Shown here: piece by piece, positions 14,290 through 25,199 of the stretch
Layout: every line of letters starts with the position of its first letter
Numbering within the stretch: position 1 is the stretch's first letter
DNA from: Motacilla alba alba
Lineage: Eukaryota; Chordata; Aves; Passeriformes; Motacillidae
DNA length: 64,000 nt
Reading direction: 5' to 3'
NCBI RefSeq assembly: GCF_015832195.1
Contig: NC_052017.1
Location: 81,283,801 to 81,347,800 of the forward strand
The notes under the pieces: model-generated
The model's input: only the letters and a program-made list of their open reading frames with translations
The model's database searches: none
What the model was told of the DNA's origin: nothing
Program-made: the position numbers and the translations under genes

Positions 14290-16584
14290 CTGAAATGAGA
14301 AGTGTTGGAAGTTATGTCAAAAACCAACAGCTATCATAAACTTGTGAGTTTATCATAATTTTTTAACATTTATACTGCAATAGCAACTATAGGCATCAGG
14401 CCCAATGACCCTCATAATAAGCTCTTAAAAAAAACCATCATAAGCTAAAGTCCCATGCACAAACACACACACACTCACAAACCGAGAGCTTAGCTGTTAG
14501 GGAGCACTTAAATACAAACACAAGAAAATATTTCATAAAAAAACTAAGAGAGCTCAAGAAATTCTGGTCTAAGGAAAGTCTTCCACAGAGTTATGAACTC
14601 ATGAAAAAGAATAGGAATACGCTCAAATTCATAAAGCATTCCTGTTTCTTGCAGGTTTTTTTCCTAGAAAACCCTTGTTAGAATTGTATGATGAGCACAA
14701 AGTATTAGTGCACTGAGGCATAATAGGTATCCCCTACCAAAATCCTGCTAACTCTTCTATTCTTGGAAGTACTTTACTCTTTTTAATAAGAAAACTTAGC
14801 ACTGACTGAAATTAGTTTCAAGCATACACAATATTACTCTATTTATGAACCTTGTAACTCATCTGCAAAAAAAAAAGCTTCTTTACTTTTGACTGGACTC
14901 AGCAAGAACCCAACAGGGGATCATCACAACAGGTTTACCTTTGCTAACGTAAATTGCTGCAATCATCAATCAGCAGTTGTGCTTTCCTTGAAAATGACAC
15001 ATCTCAAATATTGACAGGTGATGTCTGTATTTGAAAACTTAAATCCACTGATAACTTAAAACCAGTGTTTTCTAAGAAGTCATTAGTCAGATCTGAAGTT
15101 TGACGCTTTCCTGACCAAAATATTCTTAACCTACAAATTGAATCCAGTCAAACATGAATTTTCCTCAATATCAAGGTTTTGGGTTATTTCTCTGAAACTG
15201 ATAACCTGCTGTAAGTTTCAAATTAATACAGCAATTGTATTAGTGGACCTACAGAAACTTTAAAAAACACAAGTGATTTTATGCCTATTCAATGCTAGTG
15301 AATTTAGAAAAGAAAGTGCTTAAAACTTATTTTTCACAGAAATCAATCACAAAAACAACCCACGAGAAATGCATAGACAGATGAGGAGACATTGTCCAAC
15401 CACAGTTAATCTTCTTGGCAGGTCCTTAAGAACTTAAGATTATTGTGTAAGGCATAAGAGCTAAGACTTTCACAAATGGAAGCCTACAGTCAGGCTTCAA
15501 ACCCTACATTTGCATATTCTAATAAAATACTGATTTTCAAAGTGCTTATGATCACTGCAGCTCTATCGTGTGAGAATGATTAACTAGCTTATCTAGACTT
15601 CTAGTTACATGTCTGCCTCACTGTGGACATTAGACACCAGTAATGGAAGAAATTCCTTCCATGATATGGTATCAAGATACATTTTTTGTGCCTTCTGAAT
15701 CTATTCTGGAGTAGTGTTTACAAACACAAAAGCAAGAACACTTCTGAACTGCATTATCTCCAAATGCCACAGTCCAATGGTCTTTCATTGACCGATAGAA
15801 AGTCTTTGGACATACTGTCCAAATATAAATGTGCAGTTTTAGAATTAGACTCTTTTTATTAATATCACACATGTTCAGTCAAAACTTGTTCACCTTCTGG
15901 AACTTAGCAATACTTTAGATAATTGCATAGTAACCAGAGACAATAAAAATTCAAATTTTTAGGAGGTTCATTTAAAGGACTTTACAGTATTAATGATATC
16001 ACCATCTTGCCCTAGTCATCAAGGTACCAAGCAGCACCAGGAAAGCATAAAGCTATTGTGATCTTGCAAACATTTTCTGTAGCAGGAGCACTATAAAAGA
16101 CCACAAAATACCTTTTGAATATCTACTACTGCAAACACACTAAAGGCTTTAAAATAATAAACTACAATACAAATACAAAGCAATTAAACAAACATACAAA
16201 ATGTCTCTTTTAGTACATATTATTAGCTGTTTTAAGAAAAATTTTGAACAGCCCTTTCCATCTTCCCTTTTCTTACCCCTCTCTGGGCTTCCTCCCAATT
16301 TTCTTGTATATAATTTTCTTCCCACTGGTAGAGTACCTGGTTTGTAGTAGGTCACCAACATACCAACTCAGAATAAAGCTATTTGTTATCAGGAAGTGAA
16401 TTTGCAATTCATAAGGAACATGTCTGCCAAATCTGTTTCCATAGCCCTTCTATATGTAAGAGGCATCAGCACTTAAATAAAAAAACATTGCATGAGCAAT
16501 GGCCCTCAGTATTTGAAAGCATACCAGTGTCTATCTATTTACATAGATTTTCTATGGATAAGTAATTTTTTAAGATTGATTTAC
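14290..16584 (-). other. ADCY2: ADCY2 intron (2.3 kb)
   Basis: AT-rich intron. A short CA-type run lies near 14462-14479. No gene, RNA or dispersed repeat recognised. Confidence 0.8.
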
Positions 16585-16628
16585 CTTTCTCTGCAACGCT
16601 GAAAATGATATTGCCCCATGGGAACATC
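16585..16628 (-). CDS. ADCY2: ADCY2 short coding exon (probably exon 11): C1b
   Basis: Only 44 nt; phase 0 at the start, ends two bases into arginine 351 (window residues 337-350). Acceptor GCTTTTTAG|GATG, donor GAGAAAG|GTAAATC. The peptide is DVPMGQYHFQRCRE. Its start DVPMGQ matches mammalian type 2 as I remember it, while the second half has diverged, consistent with a poorly conserved linker. Skipping this exon alone would shift the frame, so it is expected to be constitutive unless skipped with the next two. Confidence 0.92.
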
Positions 16629-17918
16629 CTAAAAAGCAAATAAACAAAAAGACCCCTATTAATTATACTCAACTTCAATAATATTAAGTTGCTTTTAAAA
16701 CAGTGTTGAAAATAGGGTCAAGTAAGGAGAAAAGTTTCCAGTGTAAATACTTTTAGCATTCAATTAAAACTGTCTAAAAGAAAAATCCAGCTAGAAGTGA
16801 AGATGGAGTGACCTGGAATAAAACTCATCTATCAGTATAAATACAGGATAAACTAATACAACAGTCTGAATCCAAGAGTGTTTTGCTTTACCACAAGGAC
16901 TTCAATGTCACCACTGTTTGGATGTAGCCCAAACTCTTGCCAGCTTCAGCAAAAACTAATCTTTAGTGGTTTTGAAAAAAACAGACCTGATTGGCCAAAT
17001 ACAGACAATGGTCATTATTTTTTAATTAATAGCAATGGCACCCATCACAGCCACATTCTTTGTGATTAATAGTGATGGCTGGGTACTTCCTGTAATGAAC
17101 CTGTCACAATCCACATTCTGATGCACTATATTTATTAAACAAGAATATGTCTCACCAGTACAGGAACAAAATTGAATGCCAACGTTGAAAACTATGAGAA
17201 TTTACCTTTACGCATTCTCTTTTAAGAAGTAGAAGATAATGTAATGTACAAGCTGTAGATTGTCCGTATTCTACTGACAGCAGCATAACAGAGTTAGTAA
17301 AATTAAAAACAAATCTGTTTAGTGTAAAGGATGCAACATTGAAATATAGTACTCTAAAACTGAGGCCTTCAACCACAGCTAAGGACTTGTAGGTGCACCT
17401 TCAAAAGGTGGATGATACAGTAAGTATGGATTTGGTTGCTGGAGTACTCTGAATAAAGTCCACCTAAAGTATCACAGGGATTATTTTAACTTCACAGCCT
17501 TTGCTCCAGGTTTGGCTGTATTCCAAATGGAGAATGTAGCTGAACAGCCAATAAATCTCTAGGAATTTCTCTGTATTAAAGGATTTCCTTCCTAAAGTTA
17601 TTGCATTCTGTCTTTATGTTCAAAATATCTTTCCACAAGACAAAGAGCAGCCACTGCACATGCTGTGACTTGGTGCGGGGTCTGAGCTCAGAGGGTCAAA
17701 TTTTGCACTTTAGCAAGTGTGACAGACTCCTTTGAATTCAGAGATGCACTTACACCCTAATCCAAAACTGGAAAAGCTTCCAGCAAATTCACTGCATTTA
17801 TGCCCTGTACAACTACATGTCTCTTCTTCTACCAGAAATAACCAGGTATTTAGCAGTGAGCAGCTTTTTCCATTCAAATATTGCTATATTGTACAAAATG
17901 ACATAAGTAGGCCCCTAC
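16629..17918 (-). other. ADCY2: ADCY2 intron (1.29 kb)
   Basis: Ordinary AT-rich intron within the C1b coding region. No dispersed repeat, RNA or open frame of note. Confidence 0.8.
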
Positions 17919-18095
17919 TGTTGTGCTTATCTTGCCGTTTTCAGTGGTCATGCTGTCCCTGTGGTGCAAGTGTGCAAATGGCTTGGCAGCTCCCCAGGAT
18001 TCCAGGTACCGGGTCATGCGGACGGAAGCTCTCATTTTGGCTCCATCGAGAGTATGCCGAGGCCGAATGTGGTGCTGAGGGCTTCGCTTCTCTCC
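17919..18095 (-). CDS. ADCY2: ADCY2 coding exon (probably exon 10): C1b with PFAHL motif and a PKC-site serine
   Basis: 177 nt, 59 codons, phase 0-0, window residues 278-336. Acceptor GTCAACCAG|GGAGAG, donor AGCACAACA|GTAGGG, a weak donor because of CA before GT. The peptide begins GEKRSPQHHIRPRHTLDGAK, then MRASVRMTRYLESWGAAKPF and AHLHHRDSMTTENGKISTT. PFAHL (window residues 316-320) is a motif reported to be needed for G-beta-gamma stimulation of type 2 cyclase. The serine of KMRASVRM (window residue 301) aligns with human/rat Ser490, a reported PKC site. The exon is symmetric, so skipping would remove these features without shifting the frame. Confidence 0.97.
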
Positions 18096-18424
18096 CTGGT
18101 TGACAGAGGACAAAAGGTGATGTCAGCCTTTGTGCTCACGACCTTTTGAAGCAGCAGTGCGTCATCTGGCACCACAGATCTCCACGATTAAGGACTTATA
18201 AATGGAGAGATGCTAAGAACCTGCAATTCTTAATGATATTGCTGGGAAACATCAGCGACTTATTTCTGAAGAGCGGGAAACATTTGCACTGCAAACATGA
18301 TATATCTGTAGGCATCAGTAACAGCCCTGATCAATATCTTATTGTAGTGAATTATTCAATAAAGAGATTAGCGGTCCTGCTCAAAAACAAGTATGACTGG
18401 CCACAAAATAAAAGTACTACTAAC
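18096..18424 (-). other. ADCY2: ADCY2 short intron (329 bp)
   Basis: The shortest intron in the window, between the end of C1a and the start of C1b. No repeat or RNA recognised. Confidence 0.85.
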
Positions 18425-18557
18425 CTTAGGATTGATTACAAAGTAAGTCTTAACATTATGCTCTTTCAGGTATGGGTCCCTCACATCTCCATCCCCATCT
18501 TCCACTTTGTAAGCTCCATTCAAATGTGCCAAGGTGACTGAGGTGATGTGAACACGG
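18425..18557 (-). CDS. ADCY2: ADCY2 coding exon (probably exon 9): end of C1a
   Basis: 133 nt; the first base completes glycine 233, then 44 codons to window residue 277, phase 0. Acceptor ATTTCAG|CCGT, donor CCTAAG|GTTAGT. The peptide has RVHITSVTLAHLNGAYKVED, the conserved end of the cyclase fold, then RDPYLKEHNVKTYFVINPK, the last strand of C1a. Compared with the mammalian protein as I remember it, substitutions are conservative and clustered in surface positions. No catalytic residue lies in this exon. Confidence 0.96.
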
Positions 18558-18921
18558 CTGAAATGATATTTTAAAAGAAGGACAAAGTCACAGATACTGG
18601 TCAAAAGCATTTAGACCTGATCAACCTTTTTGGATACACCTTTTATTTGCAGCTCACTTCTTTTGCAGTCCCTCTAATCTAAATTTTAGAAGTTCTAATG
18701 GGCATAAATCCAAAGGTTTCTATCCAGAAAAAAAAAAAATGTTCCTTAAATCACAAGAAATACTGAGTGCCCCAGTTTTGGTCTTTTTTTTTCCTCAAGA
18801 CATCACCTAAGAATTAGTACAGGCATCTCCATGAAGGCTGATGGCTTAGGACATGGTGCCTATGCATTTTTCCATGACTGAAAAATCCAGGTGTCCGAAG
18901 CTTAACGGAGAAGATTCTTAC
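18558..18921 (-). other. ADCY2: ADCY2 short intron (364 bp)
   Basis: Short intron with T-rich and A-rich runs (A-run about 18729-18740, T-run about 18784-18792). Nothing else recognised. Confidence 0.85.
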
Positions 18922-19080
18922 CCTGGGACTCCCCCAGCTTCCATGTGATTGGCCAGGGTAACATCATGAGACCACACATCATACTGCCACTTCTGGAGCC
19001 CAATAACACCGCAGAGCACGTTCCCGGAGTGCACTCCTACGCGCATGTTAATGTCCACTCCAGTCGCATCTCTCACTTTC
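18922..19080 (-). CDS. ADCY2: ADCY2 coding exon (probably exon 8): ATP-phosphate arginine and core of C1a
   Basis: 159 nt; the first base completes lysine 180 and the exon ends two bases into glycine 233. Acceptor CAACCGCAG|GAAAG, donor CCAGG|GTAAGAAT. The peptide [20 protein letters not shown] contains the arginine of NMRVGVHSG (window residue 193, about human 382), which contacts the ATP phosphates in class III cyclases. It continues through [20 protein letters not shown] into [11 protein letters not shown]. The WSHDV element replaces the C2 counterpart, as expected for C1. This exon is visibly richer in CpG than its flanks. Confidence 0.97.
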
Positions 19081-22000
19081 CTGCGGTTGAGAATAAAGCC
19101 TCTGTTAATACACATAATAGGCCCTTTGTTTTCTTTTAATTTACCAGTCAAATTATGTGGATGGCACACCCCTAGAAGCACTCAAGGCCAGGTTGGATGG
19201 GGCTCAGTGCAACCTGCTCTAGTGGGAGGTGTCCCTGCCCACAGCAGCGGAGCTGGAACTAGATGGTCTTTAAGGACCATTCCAATCCAAAACATTCTAT
19301 CATTCTATGATTCTATGAAAGTAGCAGTAACAACATTTACCTCTTCTTAGCATTGCCTCCATTCTTTTAATGCTATGATTATACATTATCTTTCCTATTA
19401 TCTGTATTTGCAACAATTTGCAGAAATATTAATTTTCAAGTCTGTGTCTGAAGTTCCTTCTTTTATATTAATCTGAAATTATTTGGGAGGGCTGTGGTGA
19501 ATAGTGGAAATGTTTAGTCTCATGGTAGAACCTAAGGACTGTTTTTGTTCTACAGGCTGCTTTTTGAGGTCTGGAACTGCTGTTACGCAGAGTTCTACCT
19601 ATAGACCCCAATGTTTACATCAGAGACCTTCTCATATCTGACATATCTGAGAGGAAGGATGAAAACCACAGCACCTCAGGATATTCCACAAGCTAAGGCT
19701 TGTACAGTCTTTGGGAAATGGGCTCAGTGCCATCCAGGCTGTGGAGAACATAGGTTCAACAACCTTCCACATGCTTAGTGAATGCTGCACTCTCTAGAAT
19801 TATATACAGTGAATGAAAGGCTACCCTCACTGTCCAGACCACATCTAAACCTTTGATCTTTCCAGTCACAAAGTATCTGTTCACCCCATCTCAAATCTCA
19901 GAAGAGCCCTACACATAAGATAGGCAATTATCTTTGCAGAAGCAGTTCTTCTGAATCACTGGTGCATGACTGAGGTCAAACAATCAGAACATTTCCAGAC
20001 ATATGTCACATGGGTACCTAACCACATACACAAAGAGTAACAAAACTAATTCAAATATCTCCAGGCTTAGACAGCTCTAAGAAATGGGAAGATTACAATT
20101 TAACCGGATTTACGTATTTAAACCCCAACTGATGTGGACCCAAACCTAGCCAGTAATAAGCAATGTCCACACACACTTGGAGAAAGTCGGACTATTAATG
20201 GAAGAAACAGCTACAGAATAAGAAAACCAAATGGCTCCTAGTTACAAGTTGGGTGCACAGTTCTAGCAACATCTTCAATCTCGGTGATAAGAATCATCAG
20301 CTCTATACCTTCTGAATTATTTAATTAATGTGACAGTTTTCTCTTTTTTTTTTTTTTTGAAAGGGAACATAGAATGCAAGAGGCCTAATTTAATATGGTA
20401 TCATATCAAAGGTATGGTATCATATCATACTGCATTTAAGCAGTAATTCTCAAGAGTTTTTTTCCCTGGGAAATGAAAATAACAGGATCATGACTGAAAG
20501 TGTTTTAATTCCATCTGTCTCTCTCAAGTGTTTATTGGTATTTCTTTTCACATTGCCATTTTTACACTGCTCTTGTGTAGCTGACACTTGAAAATGAACT
20601 GCCTGTAAATGGTCTTTGTAAGCAGTTTGCAAATCACAAACACCACTTTGCTCTGCACAAGGTATATGACACAAGCCTAGCACTTTGGAAAAAAGTGTTT
20701 TAAAATACTGGGCAAAATGCAAGTGGAACATTTATCCTCTAGGAGTGCTTGTCAAAAGACTGCCCTTCCACATTCTGCAGAATAAAGGAAGAGCAAGCAG
20801 AATAAAGTCTGCTTTTTAATAAGCTCTCAGGATTTAAGCATGGGAGCAAACAGAATTGTACCAGAACTGAATCTCTTTTTCTGTCTCATAAATTAAAGAA
20901 ACCACAGGAGGCAGTAAATTAGCAGTGTAACTCTAGACCAAGTTAGGGTTTACCACTTCTCTCCTGATCTCCTTGAACAATTGCTATGACAATGCAGGCA
21001 CTGAATGCATTCAAGAATGCAGACTATCACATCCCCAGAGGATGTCTGCATTACCTACAGAAGCATATCTGAAACTTCCCACCTTTATTTCATTTTCTGC
21101 TCCCCCTGTCTCTCTGGTTTTCTTCAGCACAGCACAGTCTGTGTGCCAGCCTGATTGGGCAGTCAAAATACTCATCAAGACTGTATTTTTCCTACTGCAG
21201 TGTGAAATTTGAGTTTGAAAGCATTCTGCATTTTTCAGAGACCCGGTAAGATTGCAGGTAACTGTAGCAACTTTACTCCATACAAACAAGAGTTCAGGTC
21301 ATTAGGAAAGCATCTAGATGCTTTACCTGAGCTTTATTAATCTCTAATTCTGGACCAAGGTATCTAAGACTCACCTAGCCCTTTCTTACACATTTTAACA
21401 CATTGACTGAGCCTTAGGCATTTAATTCCCTGCAAATTACCAGCTTTAACAGCATAGTTTCCTTTTGGATCAGACCTGCAGGAATGAAAGCATACCTAAA
21501 AGAAGTCTTTTATTTTGTATCTAGCATTCAAAATGGTATAACCATCTTATATCCCACAGTTTCTTTCACTTTCATTTGAAATGGAAATTGTTTCATGCTA
21601 CCAAATCAAAGGAAGCGTCTGAGAATATGTGACTCAGAAACATACAAATAAGGAAGTCACCAGACAGACAAGGAGGTAGAGTTTGAGCTGAATGGAAACA
21701 ACACATATATTCACACACAAAAATATTTTGCCTCAACAGATAAGCTTTGTCCTTAAAGCATCCACCTAAGGTGGCCAGCTCTCAGCATCACGGGCAGCAC
21801 TGGCATTTATGGTTTGATAAAGTAAGCATCCCACTCCTGGGCAAGCAGGCTGCAGACTGTAAGAAACATTGGATTTGTTCCAACACAGAGCAGAGAAGCA
21901 AAGCACTTAATCAATGGGACTAGAGTCCATGTTTAAATGGGAACAATCCATAGCATAGGAAAGCTGAATTGCTCAAAATGGAACTACACATTAGGTAAGA

Positions 22001-23865
22001 AGACTGAATAAGACTTTGTAGTACAGATCACCTGGCAATTTGGCAGAATTCCTCCTTTTCTGCTTCAAAGAGAACTGGAACTGAAACCATATTCAGGTGG
22101 TAAAATCTATATAGAACTGCTAATATAAACAGCAAACTACTTTATTTCAGCAGCTTACACACCGAGGGGGCAGTTTGCACCTCAGTGACTGAATGTAACA
22201 ATAATTTCTATCTGACAAAAAAGGTATTTCTGATAGAGCAAGTGAAAGATATTGAGTGACACACTGCTAATAGCAAGAGTATTACTACTTCTCATTTTAC
22301 AGGGCACAGAAGCATGTCAGGAGATGCTTCCATACAAAGATGCAGCAATCACACAACAAAATATGGAGTTGCTTAAGAATCAGCAATTTTCATTCACCTG
22401 CAGCCTGCGACACTTGACATAATACTTTGAAAGGATTTGAAAACACAGGGTACAGATTCCTCACTCCTTCTGTAAACAGGTTGTGGTAATCAGGCATCTG
22501 TCTATGGGAGCATTGTGGTTTCTGACTACAGTAATAAAGTCAGATCAGAATATGCTTTACAACTAATCTGTAATTTTCTAGTCTATAAGGCTGCTTACCA
22601 AGAACCTGATCATACAACATTAACAATGAACATTCTTGATAGCAGCCTGAGAAGAAAGTTATTTCAGAGAAGACTGGAAGTTCTGAAGTGTGAGGAACTG
22701 ACAGATTGCTCTCTGAGCTCAAGTAAAACATTGCATTATGATGTGTGATATATTTTGGTTCTTTGTGAAGGGTACTTTATGGCACAAGTTTAGTGTTGCT
22801 TTTCCAGCACCCTGTAATTTCCTCTTAAGTAACAAAGCAACAGGTCGATCAGAAACTCTGTGCAAATACTTTTAACTCACTTTTTTCACACAGCACACAG
22901 ATGTTTTGAAATGCAAACCAAAAAGCTCTCATTTTGAATCAAAGGCTGGGGAAAAAATCCCAACATTTTTAAGCCAACCAACAAGGAGGGCCAGAACTTT
23001 GGGACTGACACCCTTTTACCAACTGCTCTACAGAAGGGATGGTAGCTTTACTTCCTAGTATGCTAAAAAAGCAATGGTTCAATTGTGATACTAAGTGAAA
23101 AAGAGAAAGCAAGCAGTGAAAGTAACTGAAATGCAACCAAATCTGTAGACTTTTATCTTGCTTGGCAAGGAGAAATTCTCCCAAGTACCATTTAAAAATT
23201 CAATTTCTTTGGACACTACGTAAGTTACAACCATTTTTGGACGAAGAAACAACATTTTAGAGAATGCAGCAACCTGATTCCTGTACTGAGGTTAGTTTTA
23301 CAAAAGACTGCTAAAACAAGGAGATCAAATACTAGTTCCCAAAAATACTATACCTTTTCCATGAACACATAAAAGGGAAAAGAGCCAAATTTGCTTTAGT
23401 CAACCTACCCATACAGTAATTACCCTGGACTGAGTTAGAAGACCAGATAACTAAAAGCCAAATCCCTCTTGTGACTACAATTACACACATTTAAGGATTA
23501 GAGGAGTAATTTTGTATGGCTACTTCATTAGACATTAAGATCGACACAGTTCAACATAATTATCCATTTCATGATGAGGTGCACGTCACACATATACCTC
23601 ACAAGGATGGGTCAATATCTCACTTTGCTGAATGGACAGTGGTTAATGTGATCTAGACAAAACCACAAAAATTGGAACTTACAGAAGAGCATACCAAGTT
23701 TTAAAATCAAAGTCTGGCTTATTAGAAAAAATAAATCACGCAGAAGACTCCCAAATATCCAGACCTCCACATGATACACATTTTTGCCAAGTGTAGCTCA
23801 CCTATATATATTAATTTTAATGAAGGACTGGTTTTAAAGGTTTTTTCTAAAAGTTTAGTACTTAC
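19081..23865 (-). other. ADCY2: ADCY2 intron (4.8 kb)
   Basis: Intron inside the C1a coding block. The only dispersed repeat recognised is a CR1 3' end at 19167-19319, 86 bp upstream of the next acceptor. A 12-bp direct repeat GGTATCATATCA lies around 20396-20427, next to a T-run at about 20344-20358. The rest shows no gene or RNA. Confidence 0.8.
19167..19319 (+). mobile_element. CR1 LINE 3' end fragment
   Basis: The plus strand reads CTCAAGGCCAGGTTGGATGG followed by the usual CR1 tail sequence and ends in tandem ATTCTAT(C/G)A units (about 19294-19318), the hallmark microsatellite 3' terminus of avian CR1 retrotransposons. Only about 150 bp remain, as expected for the heavy 5' truncation typical of CR1. 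It lies in antisense orientation relative to ADCY2 and close to the acceptor at 19081, but outside the normal branch-point zone. Confidence 0.92.
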
Positions 23866-23993
23866 TTAATGGCTTCACACATGTCCAGTCCCATTTTCAC
23901 ACAATTCTTGGCATGATTTTGAAGAGATATAGGTAGTCCAGAAACACAGTAATAGCAGTCACCTAAAATCTTAATTCTCATACATTCATTTTC
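23866..23993 (-). CDS. ADCY2: ADCY2 coding exon (probably exon 7): second metal-binding aspartate of C1a
   Basis: 128 nt, phase 0 at the start, ends two bases into lysine 180; window residues 138-179. Acceptor TTCCTCCAG|GAA, donor ATTAA|GTAAGTAC, a near-consensus donor. The peptide runs [19 protein letters not shown]; the aspartate of ILGDCYY (window residue 149, about human 338) is the second catalytic metal ligand. It continues [20 protein letters not shown]. In mammalian type 2 I recall proline where this bird has glutamine in SLQNH, so a small loop substitution is likely; the catalytic residues are intact. Confidence 0.97.
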
Positions 23994-25087
23994 CTGGAGG
24001 AAAAAAAAAGCAAGATGAGACAGTGACTTTCAATTTGAAATACATAAATGAAGGGTTACTGTTACAAAGATTGACTTAAATGACATTAGCAAAGTCTTTC
24101 TACTAAAGCTTGCTTCAGTACAGAAGGGCTTGCTACAACAGAAACACTGAGAAAGTTTTGTATGGTTGATCCCTCCACCAGTAAATCCCTCCTCCTTAAT
24201 AGGCAAAAGGAGGAAGTAATTTCACTGCAGAATATGTTCACACCTGAGAATAAAGAACTGAGGTAAACTATCATGTCCTCAATCTAAATAAAGCCTTTTT
24301 GTTTGAAATAATAAATCAAAAGATGTGGTCCTCCACATTTACATTGATGAAGATATACTATGGAATGGTTCCAGAAGCTAGCAATCATAATAGTATTTCT
24401 ATATTTTATACTCTAAGACCATGTAAAAATTTTCACTTTTTAAAAACTGAAATTTAATTTTAATTTATTTTTATTTTTAAAATACTTGACAATATTTTTT
24501 CAACAAATAAAAACACAGGAGATTTTTATCTGTTCTGAGGTTCCTGATTTTACATTTACACATGAAGTTTGGCTTAATTTTTATTAAAAATGACACCTAA
24601 ATAAGCAGAATAAAACATTCTGATTGTATTTGATTCTTTCCTTGAGTAATAAAGAGGCTGTGGTCAGTAATTAAAATTGATTTGATCAATATTGTCTCTC
24701 TTCTCCTTCAGTCTCATAAATGCTTTTTTTGAGACCAGAAAACTGACTAACGCTTTTCTATCTTGAGTTTCTTAATCCTTGATATTGCAAAAAATCTATT
24801 TAAAGAAGTGTTCATCTGCCATTAAGCCTTATTGGGCTCCACGAGCTGTCTCTATTGGTCCTATTAGAGAGCTATCTTGGGTTTCACAGACTGCCACTCT
24901 GGCAGAAATGCACTGCTGCACTCAGACCAGAGCCAGATCATTTTCTTCACACGTTTCAAATCCAATCTTCCTGCCAAAGTCTCAGAAATGCTGCACGAAG
25001 ACCCCAAGAGGAAAAAAAAAAAAAACAACAACATTTTAAAGATGATTTTCTTATTGAAACTAACAGCAGCAGCCCATAGCAACCCAC
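23994..25087 (-). other. ADCY2: ADCY2 intron (1.09 kb)
   Basis: AT-rich intron with a nearly pure A/T stretch around 24435-24495 and an A-run at 25012-25025 close to the donor of the upstream exon. No gene, dispersed repeat or RNA recognised. Confidence 0.8.
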
Positions 25088-25199
25088 CTTGGCAATCTGA
25101 TCAAACTTGCCAAAGAGCTCATTTAACATGTGCACCAGCTCCCCTGGAGAGCAGTCACTGGCCAGGCGAGTGAATCCCACGATATCAGCGTACAAGATG
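25088..25199 (-). CDS. ADCY2: ADCY2 coding exon (probably exon 6): first metal-binding aspartate of C1a
   Basis: 112 nt; the first base completes serine 100, then 37 codons to window residue 137, ending in phase 0. Acceptor TGTTGCAG|CATC, donor GCCAAG|GTGGGT. The peptide [19 protein letters not shown] contains the class III cyclase signature. The aspartate of YADIVGF (window residue 105, equivalent to about human 294) is one of the two that bind the catalytic Mg ions. It is followed by [18 protein letters not shown], the conserved helix. An open frame continues on both sides of the exon, but the splice sites and the homology fix the boundaries. Confidence 0.97.

Noticed and set aside
17732..18149. 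Plus-strand open frames over the exon at 17919-18095
   Set aside because: They are antisense shadows of a well-supported ADCY2 exon.
18922..25199. ADCY7 as the gene identity
   Set aside because: The C1a segments alone are close to several group II cyclases and first suggested type 7. The C1b segments around PFAHLHHRDS, DVPMGQ and QWLKSEDIQRISLLFYNK fit type 2, and the residue spacing agrees with type 2 numbering at both catalytic aspartates.
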